Counted from the stretch's first letter, positions 25,563 through 34,212 are shown. The stretch is DNA of 42,782 bases from Rhabdothermincola sp037478855 (GCA_037478855.1 JBBFLY010000022.1:1-42782); one strand, 5' to 3'. Notes: generated by a model not told the origin, from the letters alone. Translations and numbers: made by a program.

Positions 25563-26939
25563 TTACGTGGGGGGAAGGAGCACGTTCGGGTTCAGGATCC
25601 CGAGCGGATCGAGCGCGTGCTTGATCCGTCGAAAGGCGCGGATCTCCGCGTCGCTGCGGTTGAGGTGCAGCCAGCGCTTCTTCGCCGTACCGATGCCGTG
25701 CTCGGCGCTGATCGAGCCGCCGAGGCTCACGACCGTCCGGAAGACGATCCCGTCAACGGTGTCATCGTCCGCTGCGACCCCGGTCACGTTGACATGCAGG
25801 TTGCCGTCCCCGATGTGGCCGAACAGCCAGACGTGCGCCGCCGGGGCATGGCGGGAGATCACGTCCGGCAGCTGGGCGACGAAGTCGGGCAGGAGCGAAA
25901 GCGGCAGCGATACGTCGAGCTTGTGGGGCGGCCCGACGCTGTTGATCGCGGAGGTGTGCAGCTCCCGGTAGGACCACAGCTCGGCACAGGTCCTGGCGTC
26001 CGTGCCCACCGCGACGTCGCCCACCCCTCCCGCTGACGCCAGCGCAGAGGAGAGCGGAGCGGTCGGGTCGTCGTGATCGGAGGCCTCGAACAGGACGTAG
26101 ACCGGCCACGATCGTGCGAACGGTGGCCGCAGGCCCTCGACCTCGCAGACCAGTGCGAGACCGTCTTCGAAGAAGACCTCGGCCGCGTCGAGGCACGGGA
26201 CGTCCCGCCGAACGGCCGCGACCGCACCGACCGCCGCGCGCAAGCCGTCGAAGCCCACCAGCGCCACCACCCGTTCCGGGGGTCGCGGAACCAGTCGGAG
26301 CCGGGCCGAGGCGACGATGCCCAACGTTCCCTCGCTCCCGCACAGCAGCCGCGCCAGGTCATAGCCCGTGTTGTCCTTGGCCAGCCCGGCAAGGTGCCGC
26401 ACCACCGAGCCGTCGGCGAGCACCGCCTCGATGCCGGCGAGCTGCTCGCGCGTCCCTCCCCAGCGGATCAGGTGCAGGCCACCGGCGTTGGTGGCGATGG
26501 TGCCTCCGACCGTCGCCGAGTCCCGCGCGGCCAGATCCACCGCGTACTGCAGGCCCGCCGCTCGCGCATGTTCCTGCAGCGCTGCGAGCACCACTCCCGC
26601 GCCGGCGGTCACCTGTCCGGCGAGCTCATCCACCTCTCCGAGTGCCGTCAGGCGCCGCGTGCTGACCACCAGCTCCCCTGCGAGCGGAACACTCCCACCA
26701 ACGAGCCCGGTGTTACCTCCCTGGGGCACGATCGCCACCTTCGCGTCCGCGCAGATCTGCACGACCTCGGCGAGCTCCTCCACACTCCCCGGGCGGATCA
26801 CGGCGGGGGTCTCCCCGTGGAACCGTCCCGTCCAGTCCACGACGTAGCCCCGGGTGACCTCGGGGTCGACGATGACGTGCTGGGAACCCACCACGCCGGC
26901 CAGCCGGGAGAGCAGGGTGTCGAGGTCGCGCCGTGCCAC
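25563..26939 (-). CDS. FAD-linked 2-hydroxyacid dehydrogenase (GlcD/D2HGDH type)
   Basis: 458 residues. An FAD_binding_4 domain (PQGGNTGLVGGSVP near 65-78, SATVGGTIATNAGG near 135-148, then GSEGTLGIV) is followed by the FAD-oxidase C domain with HIGDGNLHVNV and AEHGIGTAKKRW, which supply active-site histidines in this family. Likely oxidises a D-2-hydroxy acid such as D-lactate, glycolate or D-2-hydroxyglutarate; the sequence does not decide which. No Fe-S partner (GlcF type) is fused or adjacent. GTG 26939 is the chosen start because the family N-terminus fits; no strong ribosome binding site is seen and the long open frame upstream is antisense noise. Confidence 0.88.
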   Translation of the reverse strand: MARRDLDTLLSRLAGVVGSQHVIVDPEVTRGYVVDWTGRFHGETPAVIRPGSVEELAEVVQICADAKVAIVPQGGNTGLVGGSVPLAGELVVSTRRLTALGEVDELAGQVTAGAGVVLAALQEHARAAGLQYAVDLAARDSATVGGTIATNAGGLHLIRWGGTREQLAGIEAVLADGSVVRHLAGLAKDNTGYDLARLLCGSEGTLGIVASARLRLVPRPPERVVALVGFDGLRAAVGAVAAVRRDVPCLDAAEVFFEDGLALVCEVEGLRPPFARSWPVYVLFEASDHDDPTAPLSSALASAGGVGDVAVGTDARTCAELWSYRELHTSAINSVGPPHKLDVSLPLSLLPDFVAQLPDVISRHAPAAHVWLFGHIGDGNLHVNVTGVAADDDTVDGIVFRTVVSLGGSISAEHGIGTAKKRWLHLNRSDAEIRAFRRIKHALDPLGILNPNVLLPPT

Positions 26940-27187
26940 GAGCCCATGGTGGCCCGCGGCGGCGCCCCGCGCCTCGTTGGCGGGACGGCGCCGGGGATGG
27001 CTCAGTAGCCGGTGCGCCGGTCTGCCGGACGGCGCTGCGCGACGAGCTGGGACGCCGGGCACCGCGGAGGGGGTCGGAGACGGATCGCCGAGATCCCGCG
27101 GGTGGGCCCGGAAGTCCCGACGGCGACCGACGGCGCGTGGGCGAGGGGCCAGGGCCGGTCTGCGTCGGTGAGGTCGAGCTACGTCGG
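26940..27187. other. Gap of 248 bases without a recognised gene
   Basis: Lies between two minus-strand genes. The open frames here are short and lack a family-like sequence. It should hold the promoter of the FAD oxidoreductase and the 3' end of the methyltransferase transcript, but I see no clear -10 box or terminator. Confidence 0.5.
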
Positions 27188-28027
27188 TCAGTAGGGCCAG
27201 GTGCCGTCGCTTCCGAGGAGGCGGTACACGGGCCGCAAGCGCAGCGTGATCAGGAGCTTCAGCAGCACGTTCCGCGTGAACCACGGAAGCTGCGCGACCT
27301 GCCGCGCCGCGTTGGTGAGCCGAGCGAGCCCCCGCACCGGCTGCTTGCGGTACTCCGCGAGCGACCCCGAGCGGCCGACGTAGCGGAACCCCCGATCCCA
27401 GAACAGGCTCACCGCCAGTGCCCCGGTGACCCCGATGGAGCTGAACGCATCGTGGATGAGCAGCGTGCCACCCGGGGCCACCCGTCCACCCCAGCGTCGG
27501 ATGTCGGACAGCGCCGGCGAGAACCGGTGCGCCCCGTCGATGTAGAGCAGATCGACCTCCCCGGCGACCAGATCGAGGGCGTCGGTCGAGTACCGACGGA
27601 GGTGCGTGATCCGTTGGCGCACACCCGCCCGTTCGAGGTTCGCGAGGAACACCTCGTGATCCTCCTGCGCCTGGGCCTCGAAGCCCTCGATCTCCTGGGG
27701 CCCCCGGTCGTTGCCACCGTGGGGATCGATGGTGATGATCTCGACCCCGTCGGGCGCCGACGAGGCGAGCACGATCGCGGAGCGACCCCGGAAGCTGCCG
27801 ATCTCCACGATCCTCGCGCCCGGCCGCAGCTCCGAGGCCCGGTCCCACAGGCGGCCCGCCTGCTCCCGGGTCAGCCAGCCCTCGACGTCGGCGATGGAGC
27901 GGAGGGCCTCGTCGAAGCTGCGGTGCGGCCGGGACGAGGCAGCGGTGGGGCGCGGCACGATCTCGGTCACAGCGGGCTCCGGGTCGGAAGTGGGGGACGG
28001 CTCGGGGTCGAATGCGCTCCGGGGCAT
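27188..28027 (-). CDS. Class I SAM-dependent methyltransferase (Methyltransf_24 type)
   Basis: 279 residues. The N-terminus is low-complexity (Pro/Glu-rich, about 1-32). The SAM-binding motif I is VEIGSFRGRSAIVLA near 74-88, motif II is ITIDPHGG, and LLYIDGAHRFSPALSDIRRWG near 153-173 is the D-G-x-H pattern of Methyltransf_24, often found in cell-surface polysaccharide or antibiotic modification. The C-terminal tail is basic. ATG 28027 has GAGG about three bases upstream. The substrate is unknown; no sugar-synthesis genes are adjacent. Confidence 0.85.
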   Translation of the reverse strand: MPRSAFDPEPSPTSDPEPAVTEIVPRPTAASSRPHRSFDEALRSIADVEGWLTREQAGRLWDRASELRPGARIVEIGSFRGRSAIVLASSAPDGVEIITIDPHGGNDRGPQEIEGFEAQAQEDHEVFLANLERAGVRQRITHLRRYSTDALDLVAGEVDLLYIDGAHRFSPALSDIRRWGGRVAPGGTLLIHDAFSSIGVTGALAVSLFWDRGFRYVGRSGSLAEYRKQPVRGLARLTNAARQVAQLPWFTRNVLLKLLITLRLRPVYRLLGSDGTWPY

Positions 28028-28352
28028 CACCTCGCGGTCAGGGCCGCATCGGACCCCCGGACCCGGGGAGCATACCGCCGCGGCTCTGCCGCAACGGGCT
28101 TCCCAGCTGGGAGGACCCCATCGGTGTCTCTTTCCGGGGCGCAGGGCCTCTGCCCATCGGTGCTTCCCTCCCTGCCACAACCGCGCGACGACTGTGGATG
28201 AGGCTGTTGACAACCCGCCTCGTCCCCGGGATGACCAGGAGGCGCACGCGGTTGCGCGGTCGCCCGCGCCGCTGATGCCGCGGCTCGGGCGCTTCCCGGG
28301 ATGCTCGTGCTTCCCGGTGCCCCGACGTCCGCTCCCGAGGGATGATCGGGTG
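28028..28352. other. 325-base intergenic region between divergent methyltransferase genes
   Basis: Holds the promoters of both methyltransferases. It contains a perfect 12-base palindrome TCCCAGCTGGGA at 28101-28112. TTGACA occurs at 28207-28212 on the plus strand, but the -10 candidate 17 bases on (GATGAC) is poor. GATGAT at 28341-28346 sits 6 bases before ATG 28353 and may be a divergent form of the leaderless -10 box. No gene is evident. Confidence 0.5.
28101..28112. promoter_or_regulatory. Perfect 12-bp palindrome, possible operator
   Basis: TCCCAGCTGGGA is its own reverse complement and lies 74 bases upstream of the minus-strand methyltransferase start. A dimeric regulator could bind it. 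No regulator gene is adjacent; purely a candidate. Confidence 0.3.
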
Positions 28353-29015
28353 ATGACCGCACCGAAGTCGTTCCACCTGTCTGCCGAGCTGCACGCATAC
28401 CTCGTCGAGCACGGCACGCCGCCCGACCCCGTCCAGCGCTGGCTCATCGAGCGGACGAAGCAGCTCGGTGAGATCAGCATCATGCAGATCACACCCGAGC
28501 AGGGAGCCCTGCTGACGCTCCTCACGTCGCTCGCCGGAGCCCAGCTCGCGATCGAGGTGGGCACGTTCACCGGCTACTCGGCGCTGTGCATCGCCCGGGG
28601 ACTGCAACCGGGCGGCCGGTTGATCTGCTGCGACGTGAGCGAGGAGTGGACCACGATCGCACGTCAGGCCTGGACACGCGCCGGCGTCGACGACCGGATC
28701 GATCTCCGACTCGGGGCTGCGATCGACACGCTGCGTGATCTCCCCCCGGAGGCAGCGATGGATTTTGCGTTCATCGACGCGGACAAGGGCTCCTACGTCG
28801 ACTACTACGAGGCGCTGGTCCCACGGCTGCGCGTCGGGGGGCTGCTGCTCGCCGACAACGTGCTGTGGTTCGGACGGGTCGTGGATCCGAGCGCCACCGA
28901 CCCCGACACGGAGGCGATCCGACGTTTCAACGACCACGTGCGAGACGACCCGCGCACCGAGGTCGTGATGCTGCCGGTCGGTGACGGTCTGACGATCGCC
29001 CGCCGCCGCGGCTGA
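28353..29015 (+). CDS. O-methyltransferase (caffeoyl-CoA O-methyltransferase family)
   Basis: 220 residues, the usual size. SAM motif AIEVGTFTGYSALCIARGL near 67-85, LICCDVSEEW near 91-100, and FAFIDADKGSYVDYYEALVPRLRVGGLLLADNV near 135-168, where the Asp residues bind the divalent metal needed for catechol-type substrates; D in ADNVLW is the further metal ligand. It probably methylates a catechol-like small molecule. It starts at ATG 28353; an imperfect -10 box sits 6 bases upstream. Followed by a long hairpin at 29083-29129. Confidence 0.9.
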   Translation: MTAPKSFHLSAELHAYLVEHGTPPDPVQRWLIERTKQLGEISIMQITPEQGALLTLLTSLAGAQLAIEVGTFTGYSALCIARGLQPGGRLICCDVSEEWTTIARQAWTRAGVDDRIDLRLGAAIDTLRDLPPEAAMDFAFIDADKGSYVDYYEALVPRLRVGGLLLADNVLWFGRVVDPSATDPDTEAIRRFNDHVRDDPRTEVVMLPVGDGLTIARRRG

Positions 29016-29082
29016 GATCCCGCTCTCCACCGCGGGCACACCCCCCGCACCTCCGAACCCTCCCCAGCCCGTTCCACCCCCG

Positions 29083-29129
29083 AACCTGTCAGCGAACGAG
29101 GCGGTTTCCGCCCGTTCGGCTGACAGGTT
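29083..29129. terminator. Long hairpin after the O-methyltransferase gene (terminator or palindromic repeat)
   Basis: Three stacked stems: AACCTGTCAGC/GCTGACAGGTT (11 bp), GAACG/CGTTC (5 bp) and GGCGG/CCGCC (5 bp), with single-base bulges at 29099 and 29118 and a TTT loop. 21 paired bases in 47. It starts 67 bases after the stop codon and has no T-tract. It may be an intrinsic terminator or one copy of a dispersed palindromic repeat. Confidence 0.55.
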
Positions 29130-29238
29130 CCGCGAGCTTTGCGCGAGCTGCAGCGCCTCCGAGGCCCGGGCCCGACGAGCGCTCCCCAGCTGTTGAGGAG
29201 ACCGGGTCCGGGGGGCTGCCCATCCGTACCCGCATTTA

Positions 29239-29267
29239 TTGACACGGTGGCAACAGGGTCCTAGCTT
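29239..29267 (+). promoter_or_regulatory. Promoter of the ABC importer operon
   Basis: TTGACA at 29239-29244, a 17-base spacer, and TAGCTT at 29262-29267: a textbook housekeeping-sigma promoter. The transcript would start near 29274 and have a leader of about 130 bases. It is the only promoter found here with a perfect -35 box. Confidence 0.75.
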
Positions 29268-29279
29268 CCTGCAAGCCAA

Positions 29280-29310
29280 TGTGGCCTGAGTCACAAGACG
29301 CCAGGCCACA
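29280..29310 (+). promoter_or_regulatory. 9-bp inverted repeat in the ABC operon leader
   Basis: TGTGGCCTG (29280-29288) and CAGGCCACA (29302-29310) are perfect inverted copies separated by 13 bases. The first arm begins within about 6 bases of the predicted transcript start, so it could be an operator just downstream of the promoter or an RNA hairpin at the 5' end. The TetR gene at 35313 in the same direction is a candidate binder. Confidence 0.5.
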
Positions 29311-29403
29311 GCACACATTTGACGTCGCGTCCGTCGTGCAGCCGGTCGGCGTCGGAACCGTGCGAGCGTGGGGCTCGTCGAGCACAGGAGGGGGAAGAGG
29401 CTG

Positions 29404-31107
29404 GTGGCCTGGCAAACGGATCGGTATCGCTCACGACTTCTGGGCACAGCGGCCCTCCTCGTCGTCGTGCTCCTGGCGGCGGCGTGCGGAGGCTCCGGCG
29501 ACAGCCAGGGCACCGGTGGCAGCGGGAACACCAACGGGACCGCACCGCCACTCGATCCGGACGTCACCATCGCAGCGACCGGCGAGCCCCAGCGCGGTGG
29601 CACCCTGATCTACGGCATCGAAGCGGAGTCGGACGGCTACAACCCGACCAAGAACCGCTTCGCGCCCTCCGGCACGATGGTGGGCCTGGCCATCTACGAT
29701 CCGTTGGCTGCGTTCGATGAGAACGGCCAACCCCAGCCGTACCTGGCGGAGTCGCTGACCCCTTCGGCCGACTTCAAGGTCTGGACGATCACCGCCCGAC
29801 CGAACATCACCTTCCACAACGGCGAGCGGCTCGACGGCGAGGCGATGCGCATCTTCTTCGAAGCCCTGCGCAGCGATCAGCTCGTCGGGATCACCTTCAA
29901 GAACATCGACACCGTCGCGGTCGACCCGAGCAACCCCCTCGCGGTCCGCATCACCATGAAGGAGCCTTGGGCGACCTTCCCGGTGTTCATGACCGGCCAG
30001 GGCGGCATGGTGACGGCACCCGCCATGGCGAACGACCCGAACAGCGGCCGCCATCCGGTCGGCACCGGGCCGTTCGTGTTCCAGGAGTGGGTGACGGACA
30101 AGGCGGTCAAGGCGACCCGGAACCCCAACTACTGGCGCAAGGACGCCAACGGCGAGCAGCTGCCCTACCTGGACGCGGTCGAGTTCCGGCCGCTGCCTGA
30201 CGCGGGCACCCGCACCTCGGCGCTGCTGTCGGGCGACATCAACATGATCCATCAGACCGACCCGCAGCAGACGAAGCGCCTCCAGGACGAGGCCGCTCAG
30301 GGTCGGATCCAGCTGGTCTTCGACCGGGGTGAGCGCGAGGAGACGTTCTTCATGCTCAACACCTCGCGTCCCCCGCTGGACGACATCCGGGTCCGTCAGG
30401 CGCTCGCGTACGCCACCAACCGCGATCTGTTCAACCAGATCACCTACGAAGGGCGCGGTGAGATCGCCGACGGGGTCTTCAGCCAGAGCTCCAGGTGGCG
30501 AGGCGACGGTGCGCCCTACCCGGAGTACGACCCGGCCAAGGCACAGCAGCTCGTGAACGAGTACGAGTCCGAGAAGGGCCCGATCCGCTTCTCGCTCGTC
30601 GCCGCTGGCACCGACGACCGGGCGATCAACCTGGCGAAGGAGCAGTGGGCGGCGGTTGGGATCGACGTCGACGTCTCCCTGATGGAGCAGGGACAGTTCA
30701 TCGCGAACGCCGCGCTCGGCAACTACCAGGCCCATGCGTGGAGGCAGTTCGGCGCTCTCGACCCGGACTACGACTACATCTGGTGGACCTCGGAGAACGC
30801 CGGTGAGGGCATCGCGCTGAACTTCGCCCGGAACAAGGATCCGCGCATCGACGAGGCTCTCAAGCGTGGGCGGGGCACAACCGACATCGCGGTGCGCAAG
30901 CAGGCCTACCAGGACGTCCAGCGCTACATCAACGAGGACCTGCCCTACATCTGGTACGTGCGTGCCCAGTGGGTGGTGGCCGCCACCAACGACGTCCGCG
31001 GGATCACCAACGGACCGCTGCCCAACGGCACACCCGCGATCCCAATGGGCGGCCCGGGAGGCTTCGGTGGCATCACCTTCCTCACACAGACCTGGCTGGC
31101 GAAGTGA
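29404..31107 (+). CDS. ABC importer substrate-binding lipoprotein (SBP_bac_5)
   Basis: 567 residues. Signal peptide with lipobox-like LAAAC (C28), then a Gly/Ser/Thr-rich linker, then a family 5 (oligopeptide/dipeptide/nickel) binding domain: GGTLIYGIEAESDGYNPTKN, FKVWTITARPNITFHNGERLDGEA (in the usual place for the family signature) and a second lobe to the end. The mature protein should be lipid-anchored outside the membrane and pass its ligand to the two permeases. GTG 29404 is chosen because AGGAGGGGGA lies about 8 bases upstream. The ligand could be peptides, other small organics or metal chelates; it cannot be read from sequence. Confidence 0.92.
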   Translation: MAWQTDRYRSRLLGTAALLVVVLLAAACGGSGDSQGTGGSGNTNGTAPPLDPDVTIAATGEPQRGGTLIYGIEAESDGYNPTKNRFAPSGTMVGLAIYDPLAAFDENGQPQPYLAESLTPSADFKVWTITARPNITFHNGERLDGEAMRIFFEALRSDQLVGITFKNIDTVAVDPSNPLAVRITMKEPWATFPVFMTGQGGMVTAPAMANDPNSGRHPVGTGPFVFQEWVTDKAVKATRNPNYWRKDANGEQLPYLDAVEFRPLPDAGTRTSALLSGDINMIHQTDPQQTKRLQDEAAQGRIQLVFDRGEREETFFMLNTSRPPLDDIRVRQALAYATNRDLFNQITYEGRGEIADGVFSQSSRWRGDGAPYPEYDPAKAQQLVNEYESEKGPIRFSLVAAGTDDRAINLAKEQWAAVGIDVDVSLMEQGQFIANAALGNYQAHAWRQFGALDPDYDYIWWTSENAGEGIALNFARNKDPRIDEALKRGRGTTDIAVRKQAYQDVQRYINEDLPYIWYVRAQWVVAATNDVRGITNGPLPNGTPAIPMGGPGGFGGITFLTQTWLAK

Positions 31108-31169
31108 GACACCGATGACGCCCGATCACGAGATGGCTGAGATGCGATGACGAAGGGAGCGGGACACCG

Positions 31170-32123
31170 ATGAGGTTCGTCCGCAAGAAGGTCGTCCAGC
31201 TGGTGCTGGTGCTGCTCGCGGTCACCTTCCTCTCCTTCTTCTTCTTGAACCTGCTCCCGGGTGACACCGCTCAGGTCCTCTGTGGGATCGGCGGTGGGCC
31301 GGAGTGCGTGGCGCAGAAGACCCAGGAGCTAGGGCTCGACAAGCCCCTCCCGGCCCGCTACCTGCAGTGGCTCGGCGACGCGGTCAGCGGTGACCTCGGC
31401 AGCTCCGCCAGGAACCAGCAGCCGGTGTGGGAGGCGATCAAGCAACGGATGCCGGTCACGATCGAGCTCCTCATCTACTCGCAGTTCATCGCGCTCGCGG
31501 TCTCCATCCCGCTCGCGGTCATCGCCGCCCAGCGAGCCGGTGGCATCTTCGACCGGGTCTCGACGAGCGTCGCGTTCGCGCTCTTGTCGGTGCCGAACTT
31601 CATCCTGGCGATCGTGCTGATCCTCATCTTCGCGGTGAACCTGAAATGGTTCCCGGCTACCGGGTACGTCGACTTCCTCGACAACCCCGCCGAGAACCTG
31701 AAGGATCTCTTCCTCCCCGCGCTCACGCTGGCGGTCGCCGAGATGGCGGTCTACCTCCGGCTACTGCGCACGGATCTCATCGCCACCCTGCAGGAGGACT
31801 ACATCATGATGGCGAAGGCCAAGGGCCTTCCCTCACGACGCATCCTCCTCCGGCACGCCTTCAGACCCTCGACCTTCTCGCTCGTGACCGTGGCGGGCCT
31901 CAACATGGGCCGGCTCATCGGTGGTGCGTTCATCGTCGAGGTCATCTTCGCCCTGAACGGCATCGGCAAGTACATCGTCGACGGCATCCTCGGCCGTGAC
32001 TACATCCCAGTCCAGGGCGGGGTCGTCGTCGTCGCCGTGGGGTACGTGCTCATCAACTTCGCTGTCGACCTCTTCTACGCCGTTCTCGACCCGAGGATCC
32101 GCCATGCCCGCGCGCTCGCCTGA
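31170..32123 (+). CDS. ABC importer permease, DppB/OppB type
   Basis: 317 residues with six membrane helices. The N-terminal helix (KVVQLVLVLLAVTFLSFFFLNLLPGD) and the periplasmic LGLDKPLPARYLQWLGDAVSGDLGSS are typical of DppB. The ATPase-contacting EAA loop is in DYIMMAKAKGLPSRRILLRHAFRPS. It inserts as a heterodimer with the DppC-like protein. GGGAG lies upstream of ATG 31170. It starts 62 bases after the binding protein and overlaps the next gene by 20 bases. Confidence 0.93.
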   Translation: MRFVRKKVVQLVLVLLAVTFLSFFFLNLLPGDTAQVLCGIGGGPECVAQKTQELGLDKPLPARYLQWLGDAVSGDLGSSARNQQPVWEAIKQRMPVTIELLIYSQFIALAVSIPLAVIAAQRAGGIFDRVSTSVAFALLSVPNFILAIVLILIFAVNLKWFPATGYVDFLDNPAENLKDLFLPALTLAVAEMAVYLRLLRTDLIATLQEDYIMMAKAKGLPSRRILLRHAFRPSTFSLVTVAGLNMGRLIGGAFIVEVIFALNGIGKYIVDGILGRDYIPVQGGVVVVAVGYVLINFAVDLFYAVLDPRIRHARALA

Positions 32124-33093
32124 TTCCAGCTCCGAACCGCTGCCGAGCGAAGAATCCATCTTCGCTGAGAGCGGTGATCTCGCGACCGAGATCACCGGCA
32201 CGGCGGACGGTGACATCAAGGTCATCGAGACGCTGCACGATCTCGATCCGGGACAGATCGCAGCCGAGGACCTGGTCAAGAAGCGGCTCGGCCCCCTCTT
32301 CTGGATCGCCGTCGGGTGGTTCGCGCTGGTTGCCCTGCTCGCCCTGCTCGCCCCGATCCTGCCGCTGCAGGACCCGAAAACCACCTCGTCGTGCGTGCGC
32401 TGCTCGGCGAGCCCCGAGCACTGGTTCGGCACCGACACCCTTGGTCGCGACATCTTCGCCCGGGTCGTGTGGGGCGGGCGGGTGTCGCTCGCGGTGGGCT
32501 TCGCGTCCGTCGCGTTCGGCATCGCCATCGGCGGGACGCTCGGGGTGATCGCGGGCTACTTCAAGGGACGGATCGAGGCCGTGATCATGTGGGCCATGGA
32601 TGTCCTGCTGGCATTCCCCGCGCTGCTGCTCGCCTTGGTGATCGTGACCTTCCGCGACAGCCGCGACGTGGGCAACATCATCCTCGCCATCGGGATCGTC
32701 GCCATCCCACCCATCGCACGCCTCGTACGGGCCTCGACCCTGGTGCACAGCCAGCGCGAGTACGTCACCGCGGCACGCGCGCTCGGGGCGAGCAACGCCC
32801 GGATCATCTGGCGTGAGGTCGTGCCCAACGTGGCGCTGCCGGTGCTCTCGTTCAGCATCATCGGCGTCGCCGTCGCCATCGTCGCCGAAGGTGGCCTCGC
32901 GTTCCTGGGTCTCTCCGTCCCCCCACCGACACCGACCTGGGGAGGGATGATCAACGACGGCCGTGCCGTGCTCGACCGCGATCCGTTCATCAGTCTGATC
33001 CCCTGCGCGGTCATGTTCCTGACCGTGCTGGCACTGAACCTCGCCGGCGACCGGGTCCGGGAGTACTTCGACGTGAAGGAGGTCGGCCTGTGA
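32104..33093 (+). CDS. ABC importer permease, DppC/OppC type
   Basis: 329 residues. An acidic soluble N-terminus of about 65 residues precedes the first helix, longer than in most DppC proteins. Then the OppC N-terminal segment, HWFGTDTLGRDIFARVVWGGRVSL (conserved in DppC), and the EAA loop EYVTAARALGASNARIIWREVVPN. Two cysteines (CVRC) lie in the first outer loop. ATG 32104 overlaps the upstream permease by 20 bases and the gene ends overlapping the ATPase start (GTGA). Confidence 0.93.
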   Translation: MPARSPDSSSEPLPSEESIFAESGDLATEITGTADGDIKVIETLHDLDPGQIAAEDLVKKRLGPLFWIAVGWFALVALLALLAPILPLQDPKTTSSCVRCSASPEHWFGTDTLGRDIFARVVWGGRVSLAVGFASVAFGIAIGGTLGVIAGYFKGRIEAVIMWAMDVLLAFPALLLALVIVTFRDSRDVGNIILAIGIVAIPPIARLVRASTLVHSQREYVTAARALGASNARIIWREVVPNVALPVLSFSIIGVAVAIVAEGGLAFLGLSVPPPTPTWGGMINDGRAVLDRDPFISLIPCAVMFLTVLALNLAGDRVREYFDVKEVGL

Positions 33094-34211
33094 GCCGCAA
33101 GGTGATCAGCAGCACGACCAAAGCCGGTGCGGCCGCCGCATCCACGAACCTGCTGCGGGTCGTCGACCTCAAGACGTACTTCCGCACGGAGCGAGGAACG
33201 GTCAGGGCAGTCGACGGCGTGAGCTTCACCCTCGATCGGGGCAAGACCCTCGGGGTGGTCGGCGAGTCCGGCTCGGGAAAGACCGTGCTCTCCCGCTCGA
33301 TCATGGGACTGCTCCCGAAGCGCAACGTGATCCGCGAGGGACACATCTACTACGAGGGCGAGGACATCATCGACTACACGCAGGACCAGATGCGCTCGGT
33401 CTGGGGGGCCGAGATGGCGATGGTCTTCCAGGACCCGATGACCTCGCTGAACCCGGTCATGAAGATCGGCAAGCAGATCACCGAGTCGCTCATCCACCAC
33501 CTGCACATGGACAAGCACGAGGCGGACGAGACCGCGCTCTCCCTGCTCAGCTCGGTGGGCATCCCCGAGCCCGCCCAGCGGCTCGAGGAGTACCCGCACC
33601 AGCTCTCCGGGGGCATGCGCCAGCGGGTCACCATCGCGATCGCGCTGGCCTGCGGCCCGAAGCTGCTCTTCGCCGACGAGCCCACCACCGCCCTCGACGT
33701 CACCGTCCAGGCGCAGATCCTGAACCTGCTGCAGCAGCAGCAGCGCGAGCGGCACATGGCGATGATCCTCGTGACCCACGACCTTGGCGTCGTGGCCGGT
33801 CGGACCGACCACATCCTCGTGATGTACGGCGGGCGGGTCGCCGAGTTCGCGCCGACCCCCGTGCTCTTCTCCGACATGAAGGCGCCCTACACCGAGGCCC
33901 TCCTGAAGTCGATCCCCAAGATCGACTACCCGAGCCACACCCGCCTCGAGGCCATCCCAGGCCGCCCACCGGACCTCATCAATCCGCCGCCCGGCTGCAA
34001 CTTCGCACCCCGGTGTCGCTACGCCCAGCCCAGGTGCCTGAAGGAGGACCCCCCGCTGATGGAAGGTCCCACACCGGGTCACCTCTACCGCTGCTGGTTC
34101 CCCGTCGGAACCCCGGAGGGCCAGGAGGCGCTCGCCCGCAACGAGGCCGCGGGCGCCACCGCCGCCGCGACCCCGGTATCGATCCGCCCCACGAACGTCG
34201 AGGAGCTCTGA
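33090..34211 (+). CDS. ABC importer ATPase, DppD/OppD type
   Basis: 373 residues. Walker A GESGSGKT at 58-65, signature LSGGMRQR, Walker B LLFADEPTTALD, H-loop in LVTHDLG. The C-terminal oligopeptide-transporter domain has NPPPGCNFAPRCRYAQPRC, the Cys motif that binds an Fe-S cluster in some OppD/DppD proteins. A short Ala/Gly-rich tail follows. GTG 33090 overlaps the DppC stop by four bases. All motifs for ATP hydrolysis are intact. Confidence 0.93.
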   Translation: MSRKVISSTTKAGAAAASTNLLRVVDLKTYFRTERGTVRAVDGVSFTLDRGKTLGVVGESGSGKTVLSRSIMGLLPKRNVIREGHIYYEGEDIIDYTQDQMRSVWGAEMAMVFQDPMTSLNPVMKIGKQITESLIHHLHMDKHEADETALSLLSSVGIPEPAQRLEEYPHQLSGGMRQRVTIAIALACGPKLLFADEPTTALDVTVQAQILNLLQQQQRERHMAMILVTHDLGVVAGRTDHILVMYGGRVAEFAPTPVLFSDMKAPYTEALLKSIPKIDYPSHTRLEAIPGRPPDLINPPPGCNFAPRCRYAQPRCLKEDPPLMEGPTPGHLYRCWFPVGTPEGQEALARNEAAGATAAATPVSIRPTNVEEL

Positions 34212-34212
34212 G

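Larger units (their letters stand above)
29016..29403 (+). other. 388-base intergenic region with hairpin, promoter and leader
   Basis: From left to right: a long imperfect hairpin (29083-29129) after the O-methyltransferase gene, a consensus-like promoter (29239-29267), a 9-bp inverted repeat in the transcribed leader (29280-29310), and the ribosome binding site AGGAGGGGGA just before GTG 29404. I see no gene. Confidence 0.7.

Noticed and set aside
27012..27194. Short plus-strand gene in the 248-base gap
   Set aside because: 60 residues, Arg-rich, no ribosome binding site or family-like sequence.
26940..27848. N-terminal extension of the FAD oxidoreductase
   Set aside because: The extra frame lies across the methyltransferase gene in another frame and has no domain; the family N-terminus starts at 26939.
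29280..29310. Known riboswitch class in the importer leader
   Set aside because: A single 9-bp stem without conserved loop motifs; I cannot match it to a riboswitch family.
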